Shown here: piece by piece, positions 23,532 through 32,176 of the stretch
How the letters are laid out: each line of letters begins with the position of its first letter
Position numbering within the stretch: position 1 is the stretch's first letter
Assembly (NCBI GenBank): GCA_938034705.1
Contig: CALHMG010000186.1
Location: 69,110 to 105,854, forward strand
Length of the DNA stretch: 36,745 nucleotides
From: an uncultured Gammaproteobacteria bacterium
Lineage (GTDB): Bacteria > Pseudomonadota > Gammaproteobacteria > Arenicellales > CALHMG01
Direction: 5' to 3'
Made by a program: the position numbers and the translations under genes
The notes under the pieces: model-generated
Databases searched by the model: none
The model's input: only the letters and a program-made list of their open reading frames with translations
What the model was told of the DNA's origin: nothing

Positions 23532-24536
23532 TCAGTACCTGTCGAACCGGGTCTGGATGCCGGCGGCATCTTTCGCCACGGTGAGAGCGAGCATCGCGAG
23601 CACTCGTGCTTTTTGTGGATTGAGGTTGTCTGCGGTGACGGAGTTCCGGCCCTGCTTGGTCTTGATTGGGGTCACACGTCCACTGCCCGCGCGCGACGAC
23701 TGAATCACGATGACGCCATTGTCGACCGCATCGTTCAGCGCCTTGAGCAGTGACTGTGTGACAAGCCCCGGGGCAAATCCGGCAACGACAATAGCGCGCG
23801 CGCCGGCTGACACAAATGCTTCGACTGCAACGCCGTCAGCGCCGCCGTAACAGTAGGCGATGTCGACGCGTGGGAGATCGTCGAAGCCGGAGACGTCAAA
23901 TTCTGTATTCGGTGCACAGTCGCGAACCGGCTTTCTGTAAAAGTTGACGCTGTCGTGATCGGCGTGTCCCAGCACGCCAAACTCGGGTGCTCTGAACGTC
24001 TGCATCCTGAAGGTTGAAGTTTTGGTCGCTTCGCGAGCCGCATGAACTTCACCGTTCAGACAGACCAGCACACCCAGACCGCGGGCGGCCGGTGTAGAAG
24101 CAACGCGCGCGGCGTTGACGAGATTAAGCTGCGCGTCAGAACTCAAGCCGGTGAACGGACGCTGCGCACCGACAACGACGACCGGAATATCGAGCTTGAC
24201 GGTGAGGTTAAGAAAGTAGGCCGTCTCTTCCAGTGACGCCGTGCCGTGGGTGATCACGACACCGCTGATGCCTTCGTGGTGATCGGGAATCTCGTTCACG
24301 GTCTTCACCAGTCGCAGCCAGTCGGCGGGTGTGATTTCGGTACTGCCGACCGCCATGAACGGAACGACGACAGGCTCGCAGACATCGTTCAGATTCGGCG
24401 TTCTCTCTACGACCTCATCGACGTTGTAGACCAGGCCGCGATCGATGTAGTTGACGAGTTCGAGCGGGTCGGCGCCTCGCGACGAGATGGTGCCGCCAGT
24501 GCCGATAATTGCGATGCGTTGTTTGGGCATATTCAT
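23532..24536 (-). CDS. Asparaginase-family protein
   Basis: A 334-residue protein of the asparaginase/glutaminase fold with no signal peptide, so cytosolic. The first nucleophile motif GTGGTIS is at 12-18, the second region is ITHGTASLEET (96-105), and the catalytic lysine is in REATKTSTF. In typical type II enzymes the second motif is HGTDT; the substrate-binding Asp is Ala100 here, so the substrate may differ from asparagine. AAGG 7 bases before the ATG supports the start at 24536. It heads a tight operon with the acyl-CoA dehydrogenase and ligase, an unusual partnership. Confidence 0.85.
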   Translation of the reverse strand: MNMPKQRIAIIGTGGTISSRGADPLELVNYIDRGLVYNVDEVVERTPNLNDVCEPVVVPFMAVGSTEITPADWLRLVKTVNEIPDHHEGISGVVITHGTASLEETAYFLNLTVKLDIPVVVVGAQRPFTGLSSDAQLNLVNAARVASTPAARGLGVLVCLNGEVHAAREATKTSTFRMQTFRAPEFGVLGHADHDSVNFYRKPVRDCAPNTEFDVSGFDDLPRVDIAYCYGGADGVAVEAFVSAGARAIVVAGFAPGLVTQSLLKALNDAVDNGVIVIQSSRAGSGRVTPIKTKQGRNSVTADNLNPQKARVLAMLALTVAKDAAGIQTRFDRY

Positions 24537-24618
24537 AGCTCGACCTTAGCCGTTTGATATTGAAGTGCACATCACTCGTCCCCATACTCAGAACAGGGAA
24601 CTTGATAACGGGCGAATC

Positions 24619-25008
24619 ATGACTACAGCTGCACTGATTGTTGTTGGAATTTTCGGAGCGATTCTGCTCGTCACCGGAGTCGCCTGGGTCATCCGGCCGG
24701 ACCATCTGCTTGGCACCGTTACCCGGGTGTGGCGTTCTCCTGCCGGCCTGCCCGCTGCCGTCGGCATTCGGCTGTTTCTCGGTGTGGCCCTGCTGCTCAG
24801 CGCATCCGCCAGTGCCCTTCCGGGTCTGTTCACGGTCCTTGGCTGGCTGTCCCTTGCCGGTGCGCTGCTGGTGCTGCTTGGGCGCTCCTGGGTTGACCGG
24901 ATTCTCGACTGGCTAAGCGCCCGAAATACCTCATTTTTGAGGATCCCGGCGCTGCTGGCCGCTCTCATCGGCGGTGCGCTGGTCTACGGTGTGATCCCAG
25001 CGTTCTGA
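24619..25008 (+). CDS. Small integral membrane protein, unknown function
   Basis: A 129-residue hydrophobic protein with four predicted membrane segments: TTAALIVVGIFGAILLVTG, IRLFLGVALLLSASASALPG, LFTVLGWLSLAGALLVLLG and a last one ending GGALVYGVIPAF. Between the first two is WVIRPDHLLGTVTRVW. I do not recognise the family. The ATG at 24619 begins directly at the first membrane segment; the frame is open 18 codons upstream but the extra residues are polar. It is divergent from the asparaginase-like gene, with 82 bases between. Confidence 0.7.
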   Translation: MTTAALIVVGIFGAILLVTGVAWVIRPDHLLGTVTRVWRSPAGLPAAVGIRLFLGVALLLSASASALPGLFTVLGWLSLAGALLVLLGRSWVDRILDWLSARNTSFLRIPALLAALIGGALVYGVIPAF

Positions 25009-25038
25009 CCCGGACCCGGGCGAACTGCTGCAGAAATT

Positions 25039-25054
25039 CGGGCGGTCTCGCCCG
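25039..25054 (+). terminator. Small GC hairpin after the membrane protein gene
   Basis: CGGGCG (25039-25044) pairs with CGCCCG (25049-25054) over a 4-base loop, 30 bases after the stop. No T run follows. It is a possible weak terminator only. Confidence 0.3.
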
Positions 25055-25124
25055 CGTAAAATTAAACAAGTTGAAGTCGCAAAAGTTCCGCTACGGCCGG
25101 CGAATGTAGGGTTAAATAAGGGCC

Positions 25125-26219
25125 ATGAGAGGTCCACAAAACCAGTCCGTGCCCCCGGGGATGCTTGCGCAGGGCGCGCAGAATCTTCTGCGCGGCTGTA
25201 TGGACGTTCGCCCCGGTCAGTCGATGCTGATGGTGTGCGAGGACCCGTCTGAAAACTATTACGACACGGTAGCGCCCGAGGCCGTTGCGCAAGCGGCCGT
25301 TGCGGCAGGGCTCAGGGTTTCAAAGATAACCGCACCGGTTGTCGAATGTGCTGACAGCCTGCCGGACGATCTTGTCAGCGCCATGAGCGATGTGGATCAC
25401 ACCGTATTCTTTGCGCGCATTGGCGATCAGCTGCGGTTTACGCCAAACAGTTTCAGAAACCCGCCCGTTATCATGTACACGATCGACGGCGAGATGCTGG
25501 GATCGAGTCTGGGTACGTCGTGCTTCTCGACGTTCTACCGCATCAAGCGATGTTTTGACCTGCTCGCCGAGAACGCCAGGGAAATTCACATCACCTGCCC
25601 TGCCGGTACCGACATCAGGGGTTCGATCAAAGCCGGCAGCGTTACGGAGGAAGTCAGCGCTCGACGTTTTCCCTGGCTCGTTACGCAACCGGTGTGTGCG
25701 TCCGGGTTCTCGGGTCAGATTGCGCTGACGAAATTTTTGACCGGTACCGGCACTCACCGATATTCGCCCTACACGCGATTGCTTGGAGGCACGGTGATGG
25801 CGCTCATCGAAAGCGGGTACGTTGTCGACCTTGAGGGTGCAGCGGCCGATGTCGCGATAGTGCGTTCGCATCATCTCGATATCGCGAAACGCTACGGGCT
25901 TGATCCGTGGCGAGTGCATTCATGGCATGCGGGAATACACCCCGGCTGCGGCTACCACAAGGCCGCGTCAGAACACTTTGAGCGCTGGAGCGGGGCTGCT
26001 TTTGGCAATCCGCGAATCCTCCACTTTCATGCATGCGCTGACTCGCCGCCGGGCGAGATCTCGTGGAACCTCTTCGATGCGACGGCGAAGTTTGATGGCG
26101 AGGCGGTCTGGGAGAATGGTGCAATTCGCGCGACGCGAGTCCCAGGTCTCAGCGATGTTCTCGACTCAAGCGGTCTTGGCAACCTCTTTGCCAACCCGGA
26201 TCGATCGATCGGTCTCTAG
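25125..26219 (+). CDS. M29 aminopeptidase/NicX-like metalloprotein, function unknown
   Basis: A 364-residue soluble protein. The N-terminal part (GAQNLLRGCMDVRPGQSMLM) and the C-terminal part resemble the superfamily that holds thermophilic M29 aminopeptidases and 2,5-dihydroxypyridine dioxygenase (NicX). Candidate metal ligands cluster in WHAGIHPGCGYH (His268, His272) and LHFHACADSPPGEISW (His300, His302, Asp306). NicX uses two His and one Asp for iron, so a mononuclear metal site is plausible. The exact reaction is unknown. Its stop shares a CTAG with the stop of convergent prmC. AAGGG lies only 2 bases before the ATG, so a later start cannot be ruled out. Confidence 0.55.
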   Translation: MRGPQNQSVPPGMLAQGAQNLLRGCMDVRPGQSMLMVCEDPSENYYDTVAPEAVAQAAVAAGLRVSKITAPVVECADSLPDDLVSAMSDVDHTVFFARIGDQLRFTPNSFRNPPVIMYTIDGEMLGSSLGTSCFSTFYRIKRCFDLLAENAREIHITCPAGTDIRGSIKAGSVTEEVSARRFPWLVTQPVCASGFSGQIALTKFLTGTGTHRYSPYTRLLGGTVMALIESGYVVDLEGAAADVAIVRSHHLDIAKRYGLDPWRVHSWHAGIHPGCGYHKAASEHFERWSGAAFGNPRILHFHACADSPPGEISWNLFDATAKFDGEAVWENGAIRATRVPGLSDVLDSSGLGNLFANPDRSIGL

Positions 26220-27049
26220 ATTCGACCTTCGGTGACACGTTCGTTCGTGCTCAGATCCCGATGCGTGACGACACTCGCGTAGCCGGCGTTTTCAAGCATG
26301 CTTCGGGTCGCGAGGCCTTGATCAAAACCATGTTCAAGCAGCAGCCAGCCGCCGGGCTTGAGGTGCGGCCGGGCGCCTGAGCAGATTGCGTGGAGATCAT
26401 CGAGTCCCTCGGGACCTGCGGTGAGCGCGGCACGAGGCTCAAAGCGAACGTCGCCCTGCTTCAGGTGCGGATCGTCATCGGCAACGTAGGGCGGGTTCGA
26501 AACAATCACGTCGAATTGCCGTGACTCGAGCATCTCGAACCAGACACTTTGAATGAACTCGATGTGCTCGAGCCGATGCGTTCGTGCGTTGGCTTTGGCG
26601 ACGGTGAGCGCGGCCGTGCTGACGTCGGTTGCGGTGACGTTGGCGCGAGGTCGCTCGCTGGCGATAGCGAGGGCAACGGCGCCACTGCCGGTGCCAAGAT
26701 CAAGAACGTTTACGGCTTTGTTGACCGGCACATGCTTGAGCGCCTGTTCTACCAGCAGCTCTGTCTCCGGCCTTGGCACGAGAACATCAGGGGTTACCTC
26801 GAGACGCATCGACCAGAATTCCCGGTGGCCCGTGATGTGGGCAACCGGCTCACCTGCCAGCCGGCGCATGACGGCATTCTGGTACGCGAGGCGCTGCTCG
26901 GCGCGCGGTGTTTCGTTGCCCTGGCTGATCAGGCCGGCTCGAGTGAGCGAAAAAACTTCACACGCAAGGGCGTTGGCGTCGATGCGTGCGGTCGCGCTGA
27001 CCGCACCAAGGCGGCCTGTTGCGTCGACAATAAGCTGTTCAAGCGTCAG
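26216..27049 (-). CDS. prmC: Peptide chain release factor N5-glutamine methyltransferase, CTG start
   Basis: PrmC methylates the GGQ glutamine of release factors. The SAM motif LDLGTGSGAVALA and catalytic NPPY (185-188) are clear, with RLAGEPVAHITGHREFW and VLVPRPETE before them. Translation upstream of the first ATG (26869) continues in frame through a normal PrmC N-terminal domain (LTLEQLIVDATGRLG, then ATARIDANALACEVF). It reaches the prfA stop without any ATG, GTG or TTG. The only likely initiator is CTG at 27049, 3 bases after the prfA UAA, with GAGAG 9 bases before it. That start gives 277 residues, the same length as E. coli PrmC. Starting at the ATG would delete 60 conserved residues. 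Confidence 0.88.
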   Translation of the reverse strand: MTLEQLIVDATGRLGAVSATARIDANALACEVFSLTRAGLISQGNETPRAEQRLAYQNAVMRRLAGEPVAHITGHREFWSMRLEVTPDVLVPRPETELLVEQALKHVPVNKAVNVLDLGTGSGAVALAIASERPRANVTATDVSTAALTVAKANARTHRLEHIEFIQSVWFEMLESRQFDVIVSNPPYVADDDPHLKQGDVRFEPRAALTAGPEGLDDLHAICSGARPHLKPGGWLLLEHGFDQGLATRSMLENAGYASVVTHRDLSTNERVTEGRI

Positions 27050-27052
27050 GGC

Positions 27053-28138
27053 TTAACTCTCGTTAAGTGCCGCGAGCTGATCAGCCTGGTGTTCAGACAC
27101 CAGAGGTTCGATGACCTGATCAACGTCGCCGCCGATGACTTCGTCGAGTTTGTACAGCGTCAGATTGATGCGGTGATCGGTGACCCGGCCCTGGGGGAAA
27201 TTGTAAGTGCGGATTCTCTCCGAGCGATCACCGGATCCGACGAGACTCTTGCGGGCCGCGTCCGTTTCGCTTTTTTGTTCGCTGCGCTCCTTGTCGAGAA
27301 TGCGTGCGTGCAGCACGCCCATCGCGCGTGCCTTGTTCTTGTGCTGCGAACGTTCGTCCTGACACTCGACGACGATGCCTGTTGGCAGATGAGTGATGCG
27401 CACCGCTGAATCCGTACGGTTAACGTGCTGGCCGCCGGCGCCGGACGCGCGGTAGGTATCGATACGCAAGTCGGCCGGGTTGATGTCGATGTCGTCGATC
27501 TCGTCCGCTTCCGGGATGACGGCAACGGTGCATGCGGAGGTGTGAATCCGCCCCTGGGATTCCGTTTCGGGTACTCGCTGAACGCGATGAGCACCGGACT
27601 CGAACTTCAGGCGCGAGTACGCGCCACGTCCAACCACTCTGGAGATAATTTCCTTGTAGCCACCGTGCTCGCCGTCACTCTGGTTCAGAACCTCAACGCT
27701 CCAGCGCCTGCTCTCGGCGTAGATTTGATACATGCGAAAGAGGTTGCCTGCGAAAATTGCGGCCTCGTCACCACCGGTGCCCGCCCTGATTTCCAGAAAA
27801 ATATTGCGGTCATCGTTGGGGTCTTTGGGAACCAGCAGTTTCTGCAGGCTCGCCTCGCAGTCTTCGAGCTGCTGCTTGAGTGGCCCTATTTCTTCCGACG
27901 CCATTTCGCGAATGGATTCATCGGCGTCAGCGGCCATGGCTTCGGTGTCGGCGATCTCGTCGATCAGACGTTGCTGGGTCTGAAACGCGTCGACAACCGG
28001 ATTGAGTTCGGAAAGCTCGATCGAGAGCGCGCGAAACCTGTTCTGGTCGCCGATAACGTCCGGGTCGGACAGCAGCGCGTTGATTTCTTCAACACGCTCC
28101 ACGACCTGTTCGAGTTTTGCCGCAAGAGATTTGTTCAT
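27053..28138 (-). CDS. prfA: Peptide chain release factor 1
   Basis: A 361-residue RF1. The stop-codon recognition tripeptide is P-E-T (190-192, in [14 protein letters not shown]), fitting the PxT motif of RF1 and not the SPF of RF2. The peptidyl-hydrolysis motif is GAGGQHVN, with Gln237 the PrmC target. RF1 terminates translation at UAA and UAG. Its own stop is UAA followed by GCC, and prmC continues in the same frame. In gammaproteobacteria hemA normally lies directly upstream; here 457 bases without a gene precede the ATG. Confidence 0.97.
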   Translation of the reverse strand: MNKSLAAKLEQVVERVEEINALLSDPDVIGDQNRFRALSIELSELNPVVDAFQTQQRLIDEIADTEAMAADADESIREMASEEIGPLKQQLEDCEASLQKLLVPKDPNDDRNIFLEIRAGTGGDEAAIFAGNLFRMYQIYAESRRWSVEVLNQSDGEHGGYKEIISRVVGRGAYSRLKFESGAHRVQRVPETESQGRIHTSACTVAVIPEADEIDDIDINPADLRIDTYRASGAGGQHVNRTDSAVRITHLPTGIVVECQDERSQHKNKARAMGVLHARILDKERSEQKSETDAARKSLVGSGDRSERIRTYNFPQGRVTDHRINLTLYKLDEVIGGDVDQVIEPLVSEHQADQLAALNES

Positions 28139-28595
28139 GATGTCGCGTTTAATGTCACGCTGCCGGTGAGGGTGTCAAGGGACATGCCTGACGTTGTGCG
28201 TTCCGGTGCCGTGTTTAAGCTCAAGATTGGAAGTCCCGGGTGATCGAATGGCCGGACACAGTCGTACATAGACTATGGCAATTACGAACGCGGTGCTCGG
28301 GATCCGGCGCGGAACTTTTCGGGGCCGACGCGATCTCAAGATCAGTCCCGGACGTCACCGGCATGCGACGCTGGCGAGGCGCAAAAACCGGATTGGCAAT
28401 AGCCAGCCCGCCCGGTCGCGGATCCCCCCGTTTCGTCGGGCCGCTGGACCTGCAGGTGGCGAGTGACATGGTTAAGACCGGGTTCATGGCATATCTTGTA
28501 AAAACAGCCCAAAACACCATTTTGTCCGGCAAATCGGCCGGCGGTGGACTGATATAGTTCCAAGAGACGGCGCTACCGAAGGCAGGGAGCATTCA
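28139..28595. other. 457-base divergent region without a gene (prfA / TPR protein)
   Basis: No credible coding sequence. A 123-codon minus-strand frame here has no family resemblance. In related genomes hemA usually occupies this position beside prfA, and I see no remnant of it. The region must hold the promoters for prfA-prmC and for the TPR-lolB-ispE genes. A TATAGT hexamer at about 28554-28559 could be the -10 box of the TPR gene, but no good -35 box is found 17 bases before it. Confidence 0.55.
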
Positions 28596-30374
28596 GTGCA
28601 AAGCAAATTCAATTATGAGTCAGTCTGCAATGCAGCGAAACGTGCTGCGGCGTTGGCGTCTGTTGGGTCGCTGGCGATCTTTGCGCTGGGCGGATGCGCG
28701 AGCCTGGGTATGGCCCCGAAGGCCGAGGTTGCGGAAAAGCCCGCTGAGGTTGCTCCGGCGCCCGCCCCGGTAGAGCCCGCTCTTCCCGATGTCGAGCTGA
28801 CGGCCGATCTCCTGTACGACCTGCTGGTCGCTGAAGTTGCCGAGCAACGTGGCGTCACCGACGAGGGTTTGAAAGCCACCGTACGCGCCGCCCGGGCTTC
28901 GAGCGATCCTCGCCTTGTCGCTCGTTCAACGCGACAGGCCATTCGCCAGAAAGATTTTGATACCGCACTTGAAAGCGCAAAGGAATGGATCGAGCTGCGT
29001 CCGGACTCGACGCTGCCTCAGGAAGCGCTCGCTATTGTTCATCTCGCGCGAGGCGAGCTCGACGAGGCTGAAACCGTTCTGACAACTCTCGTCACTGAAT
29101 CGAAGGATCTCAGCCAGACGTACAGACGCGTCGCTGATTTGATGGTGCGACAGCAGAAGCGCGAGGGGTTCCTGCCAATTCTCGAACGCCTCACCACGAT
29201 GAATCCGGACAACCCGGACGCGTGGTACTCGCTTGCCTTTTTTGCCGACCGTGACGACGCCGATGCGCTTGCCAGCGAGGCGATCGAGAAATCGCTGACG
29301 CTCAAGCCGGACTGGGAAGATGCGGCGCTGGCCAAGGCCGGGTATCTGGTGCAGGACGACAAGATGGATGACTACATGTCATTCACCGAGGACTTCCTTT
29401 CACGCAACCCCGCTGCCAACAAGTATCGCCTGCACTACGCGCGCACGCTGGTAGACCAGGGTAAATCCGAAAAGGCGCTCGAGCAGTTCAAGATTGCGGC
29501 TGACGCTGATCCGGAAAATGCTGACGCAACCTATGCAATCGGCATCCTGAGCATCCAGACCGAGAACTACAAACAGGCCGACACCTACCTGCGGCGTGTT
29601 CTCGAGATCAGACCGGACAACGATCAGGCCCGGCTTTACCTCGGACAGGTTTCGGCCGAGCTTGAAAATTTTGAGATGGCAGAGCAGTGGTATACGTCTG
29701 TCAGCTCCGACGCGTACTCATTCGAGGCACAGCGGCTTCTGGGTCTGATGAAGGCAAAGCAGACCAACGTTGACGATGCGATTACGCATCTGAAGTCTCT
29801 TGCTCCCAACAATGATGAAGATCGCGTTCAGCTGTATCTGACACAGGAGCAGTTGCTTCGTGAGGCCAAGGAGTTGCCGCGAGCGCGCGAGGTGCTGGAC
29901 GAAGCGCTTTCCGTCTTCCCCGAAAACGGCGACCTTCTCTACGCCCGGGCGCTGGTGACGGCACAGCTTGAGGACGTCGACACCCACGAGAGAGATTTGC
30001 GCAAGCTGATCGCCAACGAGCCTGAAAACGCTCACGCTTACAACGCGCTTGGCTACACGCTGGCCGATCAGACTGATCGGGTTGAAGAGGCGCTGAAACT
30101 GGTAACGAAAGCCCTTGAGCTGCGTCCCGAGGACCCGTTCATCATCGACAGCATGGGCTGGGTTCAGTACCGACTCGGCAACCTCGAATCGGCGCGCGAC
30201 TACCTGCAAAAAGCGCTGGCTGCCCGACCGGACGCCGAGATTGCCGCCCATCTGGGGGAAGTGCTCTGGAAGCTTGGCGAGCGTGAGGAAGCGAAAAAGA
30301 TCTGGAAAGAGGCGATGAAAACCTCGCCGGACAACGACGTGCTTAAAAAGACCGTCGAAAAACATATTGACTGA
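28596..30374 (+). CDS. Tetratricopeptide-repeat lipoprotein
   Basis: A 592-residue protein with a lipoprotein signal (lipobox LGGC, Cys34), an Ala/Pro/Glu-rich linker (residues about 40-65) and then a long array of TPR-like helical pairs to the C-terminus. Examples are ALEQFKIAADADPENADATY, ARLYLGQVSAELENFEMAEQ and HAYNALGYTLADQTDRVEEA. It is probably held on the periplasmic face of the membrane and used for protein-protein contacts. A TPR protein at this place, before lolB, is also known in other gammaproteobacteria. GGGAG lies 7 bases before the GTG start. lolB follows after 28 bases. Confidence 0.88.
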   Translation: MQSKFNYESVCNAAKRAAALASVGSLAIFALGGCASLGMAPKAEVAEKPAEVAPAPAPVEPALPDVELTADLLYDLLVAEVAEQRGVTDEGLKATVRAARASSDPRLVARSTRQAIRQKDFDTALESAKEWIELRPDSTLPQEALAIVHLARGELDEAETVLTTLVTESKDLSQTYRRVADLMVRQQKREGFLPILERLTTMNPDNPDAWYSLAFFADRDDADALASEAIEKSLTLKPDWEDAALAKAGYLVQDDKMDDYMSFTEDFLSRNPAANKYRLHYARTLVDQGKSEKALEQFKIAADADPENADATYAIGILSIQTENYKQADTYLRRVLEIRPDNDQARLYLGQVSAELENFEMAEQWYTSVSSDAYSFEAQRLLGLMKAKQTNVDDAITHLKSLAPNNDEDRVQLYLTQEQLLREAKELPRAREVLDEALSVFPENGDLLYARALVTAQLEDVDTHERDLRKLIANEPENAHAYNALGYTLADQTDRVEEALKLVTKALELRPEDPFIIDSMGWVQYRLGNLESARDYLQKALAARPDAEIAAHLGEVLWKLGEREEAKKIWKEAMKTSPDNDVLKKTVEKHID

Positions 30375-30402
30375 ATCAACGCGCGCAGGGAGTCTTCGCT
30401 GC

Positions 30403-31134
30403 ATGAGACTTCAACTGCCAAAGCCGTCGGCTCGTGCCGTCGTAACCCTGCTGGTGGCCGTCGTGCTGGCGGGCTGCTCGATCACCCCCAAACAGATTTC
30501 ACTGCCCATTCCGGGCAAGGCCAAGGACGCCAAAGTGGAGCGTCAAAAGGTCTGGGACACGCACAAGGAGCGTCTGGTCACGCTGCGCGAGTGGTCCATG
30601 AAAGGGAAAATGGCCGTCAAGACCGCCCAGAAAGGCGGCTCGGCAACCGTGATCTGGGATCGCGACTTCGCAAAACACGATGTTGAAATCTACGGCCCGT
30701 TCGGCGGCGGTCGAATTCGTCTCGCCGAAGATGAATTTGGCGCAACGCTGACCGACAACAAAAAGAACGTCACGATTGGTGAGACCGCCTACAAGCTGCT
30801 GTATCAGGAGGTTGGCTGGCCGGTGCCGTTTGATGCCCTCAAGTACTGGATACTGGGGCTGCCCATTCCAGATGTGTGGGCCGAGTGGGAGTTGAACCCC
30901 GCGGGCTATCTTGGCTGGTTACGTCAGGGCGGCTGGGAGATTACGTTCGAAGACTATCGCGATCGCGAAGGTATACCGATGCCGCGCAAGATCAAGCTTT
31001 CCGCGTTGCCCGGAACGGTCAATCTGCGATTTCCCGATGGTCAGACAAGCGAGATGCTCGACGTAAAATTTGTGGTGCAGAGCATCAAGCTGTCGGCGAA
31101 GAAAGCAGCCAAGGCGAAGACACCATCGGGCTGA
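30403..31134 (+). CDS. lolB: Outer-membrane lipoprotein receptor LolB
   Basis: A 243-residue lipoprotein with lipobox LAGC (Cys25). The LolB fold sequence is visible: REWSMKGKMAVKT, GGSATVIWDRDFAKHDVEIYGPFGGG, YWILGLPIPD, GYLGWLRQGGWEITFEDY and PRKIKLS. LolB accepts lipoproteins from the carrier LolA and inserts them in the outer membrane. The ATG at 30403 follows AGGGAG by 10 bases. The frame is open to a TTG at 30367, but that start would add residues before the signal. It sits between the TPR gene and ispE, as in other gammaproteobacteria. Confidence 0.92.
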   Translation: MRLQLPKPSARAVVTLLVAVVLAGCSITPKQISLPIPGKAKDAKVERQKVWDTHKERLVTLREWSMKGKMAVKTAQKGGSATVIWDRDFAKHDVEIYGPFGGGRIRLAEDEFGATLTDNKKNVTIGETAYKLLYQEVGWPVPFDALKYWILGLPIPDVWAEWELNPAGYLGWLRQGGWEITFEDYRDREGIPMPRKIKLSALPGTVNLRFPDGQTSEMLDVKFVVQSIKLSAKKAAKAKTPSG

Positions 31135-31137
31135 TCA

Positions 31138-32073
31138 GTGGCCACCTACCCTGCCCCGGCAAAGATCAATCTGTTCCTGCACGTTACGGGTCGTCGCGAT
31201 GACGGCTACCACCTGCTGCAGACCGCGTTTCAGTTCATAGACTTTGAAGACAGCCTGGAGATCGACGTCACCGACGTTGATGAGGTTCTTCGCCTTGAAG
31301 GCGCTGACTATGTCGATGCAGACGAAGACCTTGCGGTTCGTGCCGCCTGGGCGCTTAAGCGGCTGACCGGGTGTCGGCGCGGTGCTCGCATCAAAGTGCA
31401 CAAGGAGATTCCGGCCGGCGCCGGTCTTGGAGGCGGAAGCTCGGACGCCGCGACGGTTCTGGTGGCCCTGAACGAGCTGTGGGACACCGGGCTGGACGAG
31501 CACGCTCTGGCAAAGCTCGGGCTTGATCAGGGCGCTGATGTACCGGTGTTCGTCCACGGGTTCGCTGCTTTTGCTCAAGGCGTGGGCGATGAGCTGACGC
31601 CTTACACCTGGCCCGAGCGCCACGGCCTGCTGGTCGTGTCTCCCGTACACGTCTCGACACCCCGGGTGTTTGCAGATGCTCAATTGACACGCAATACACC
31701 CGCAATCACAATACGCGACCTTGAAAAGGCGTCTGTAGGCAACGATCTTCAACCGGTAGCGCGTCGATTGTTTCCAACCGTAGGCGAAGCGCTGGATATC
31801 CTGAGCGGGATCGAAGAATTCGAGACGCCACGGATGTCGGGAAGTGGCGGCGGGGTGTTTGCCTTTGATACTCTTCGCTACGACTCAGGGCGACTCGAAC
31901 ATCTGGCTCGTGAGCTGGACGGACGACTGAACGGAAACACTGTCGCGAAGCAACAGACTCGACCCCGCGGTAGCGCAAGTGCAGACGGGTGTGAAAGGTG
32001 GACGGTCCGGCCGTTTAAGACGCTGAATCGTAGTACTCTTCACGAGCGAGTATTTGGGGCGAGTATTCGGTAA
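31138..32073 (+). CDS. ispE: 4-(cytidine 5'-diphospho)-2-C-methyl-D-erythritol kinase
   Basis: A 311-residue GHMP kinase of the MEP isoprenoid pathway. PAPAKINLFLHVTGRRDDGYHLL is split by the catalytic-lysine region near residues 6-27. The ATP loop is IPAGAGLGGGSSDAA, followed by GADVPVF, and the C-terminal motif is PRMSGSGGGVFAF. It is somewhat longer than E. coli IspE. The extra residues lie near the C-terminus before LNRSTLHE, which aligns with the usual LNRSPL end. The start is GTG, 3 bases after the lolB stop, so translation is probably coupled. Confidence 0.93.
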   Translation: MATYPAPAKINLFLHVTGRRDDGYHLLQTAFQFIDFEDSLEIDVTDVDEVLRLEGADYVDADEDLAVRAAWALKRLTGCRRGARIKVHKEIPAGAGLGGGSSDAATVLVALNELWDTGLDEHALAKLGLDQGADVPVFVHGFAAFAQGVGDELTPYTWPERHGLLVVSPVHVSTPRVFADAQLTRNTPAITIRDLEKASVGNDLQPVARRLFPTVGEALDILSGIEEFETPRMSGSGGGVFAFDTLRYDSGRLEHLARELDGRLNGNTVAKQQTRPRGSASADGCERWTVRPFKTLNRSTLHERVFGASIR

Positions 32074-32099
32074 GAGTGAAGTCAAGACATCAGGAATAT

Positions 32100-32176
32100 T
32101 GGGGTGTAGCCAAGTGGCCTAAGGCACCGGATTTTGATTCCGGCATTCGTAGGTTCGAATCCTACCACCCCAGCCA
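32100..32176 (+). tRNA. tRNA-Gln (TTG)
   Basis: A complete cloverleaf with encoded CCA. The acceptor TGGGGTG pairs with CACCCCA, the discriminator is G, and the anticodon stem CCGGA/TCCGG holds the loop TTTTGAT with anticodon TTG. The T arm is GTAGG-TTCGAAT-CCTAC. It lies between ispE and prs, the usual place in gammaproteobacteria. TTTTT follows the CCA directly. Confidence 0.96.

Noticed and set aside
26549..27409. A 286-codon plus-strand open frame
   Set aside because: It is antisense to prmC and the end of prfA, both certain genes.
28221..28592. A 123-codon minus-strand frame in the prfA/TPR gap, considered as a hemA remnant
   Set aside because: The translation shows none of the HemA motifs and no other family likeness.
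32046..32067. A 9-bp direct repeat GCGAGTATT at the end of ispE considered as an insertion footprint
   Set aside because: It lies within the conserved C-terminal end of IspE and there is no inserted sequence between the copies.
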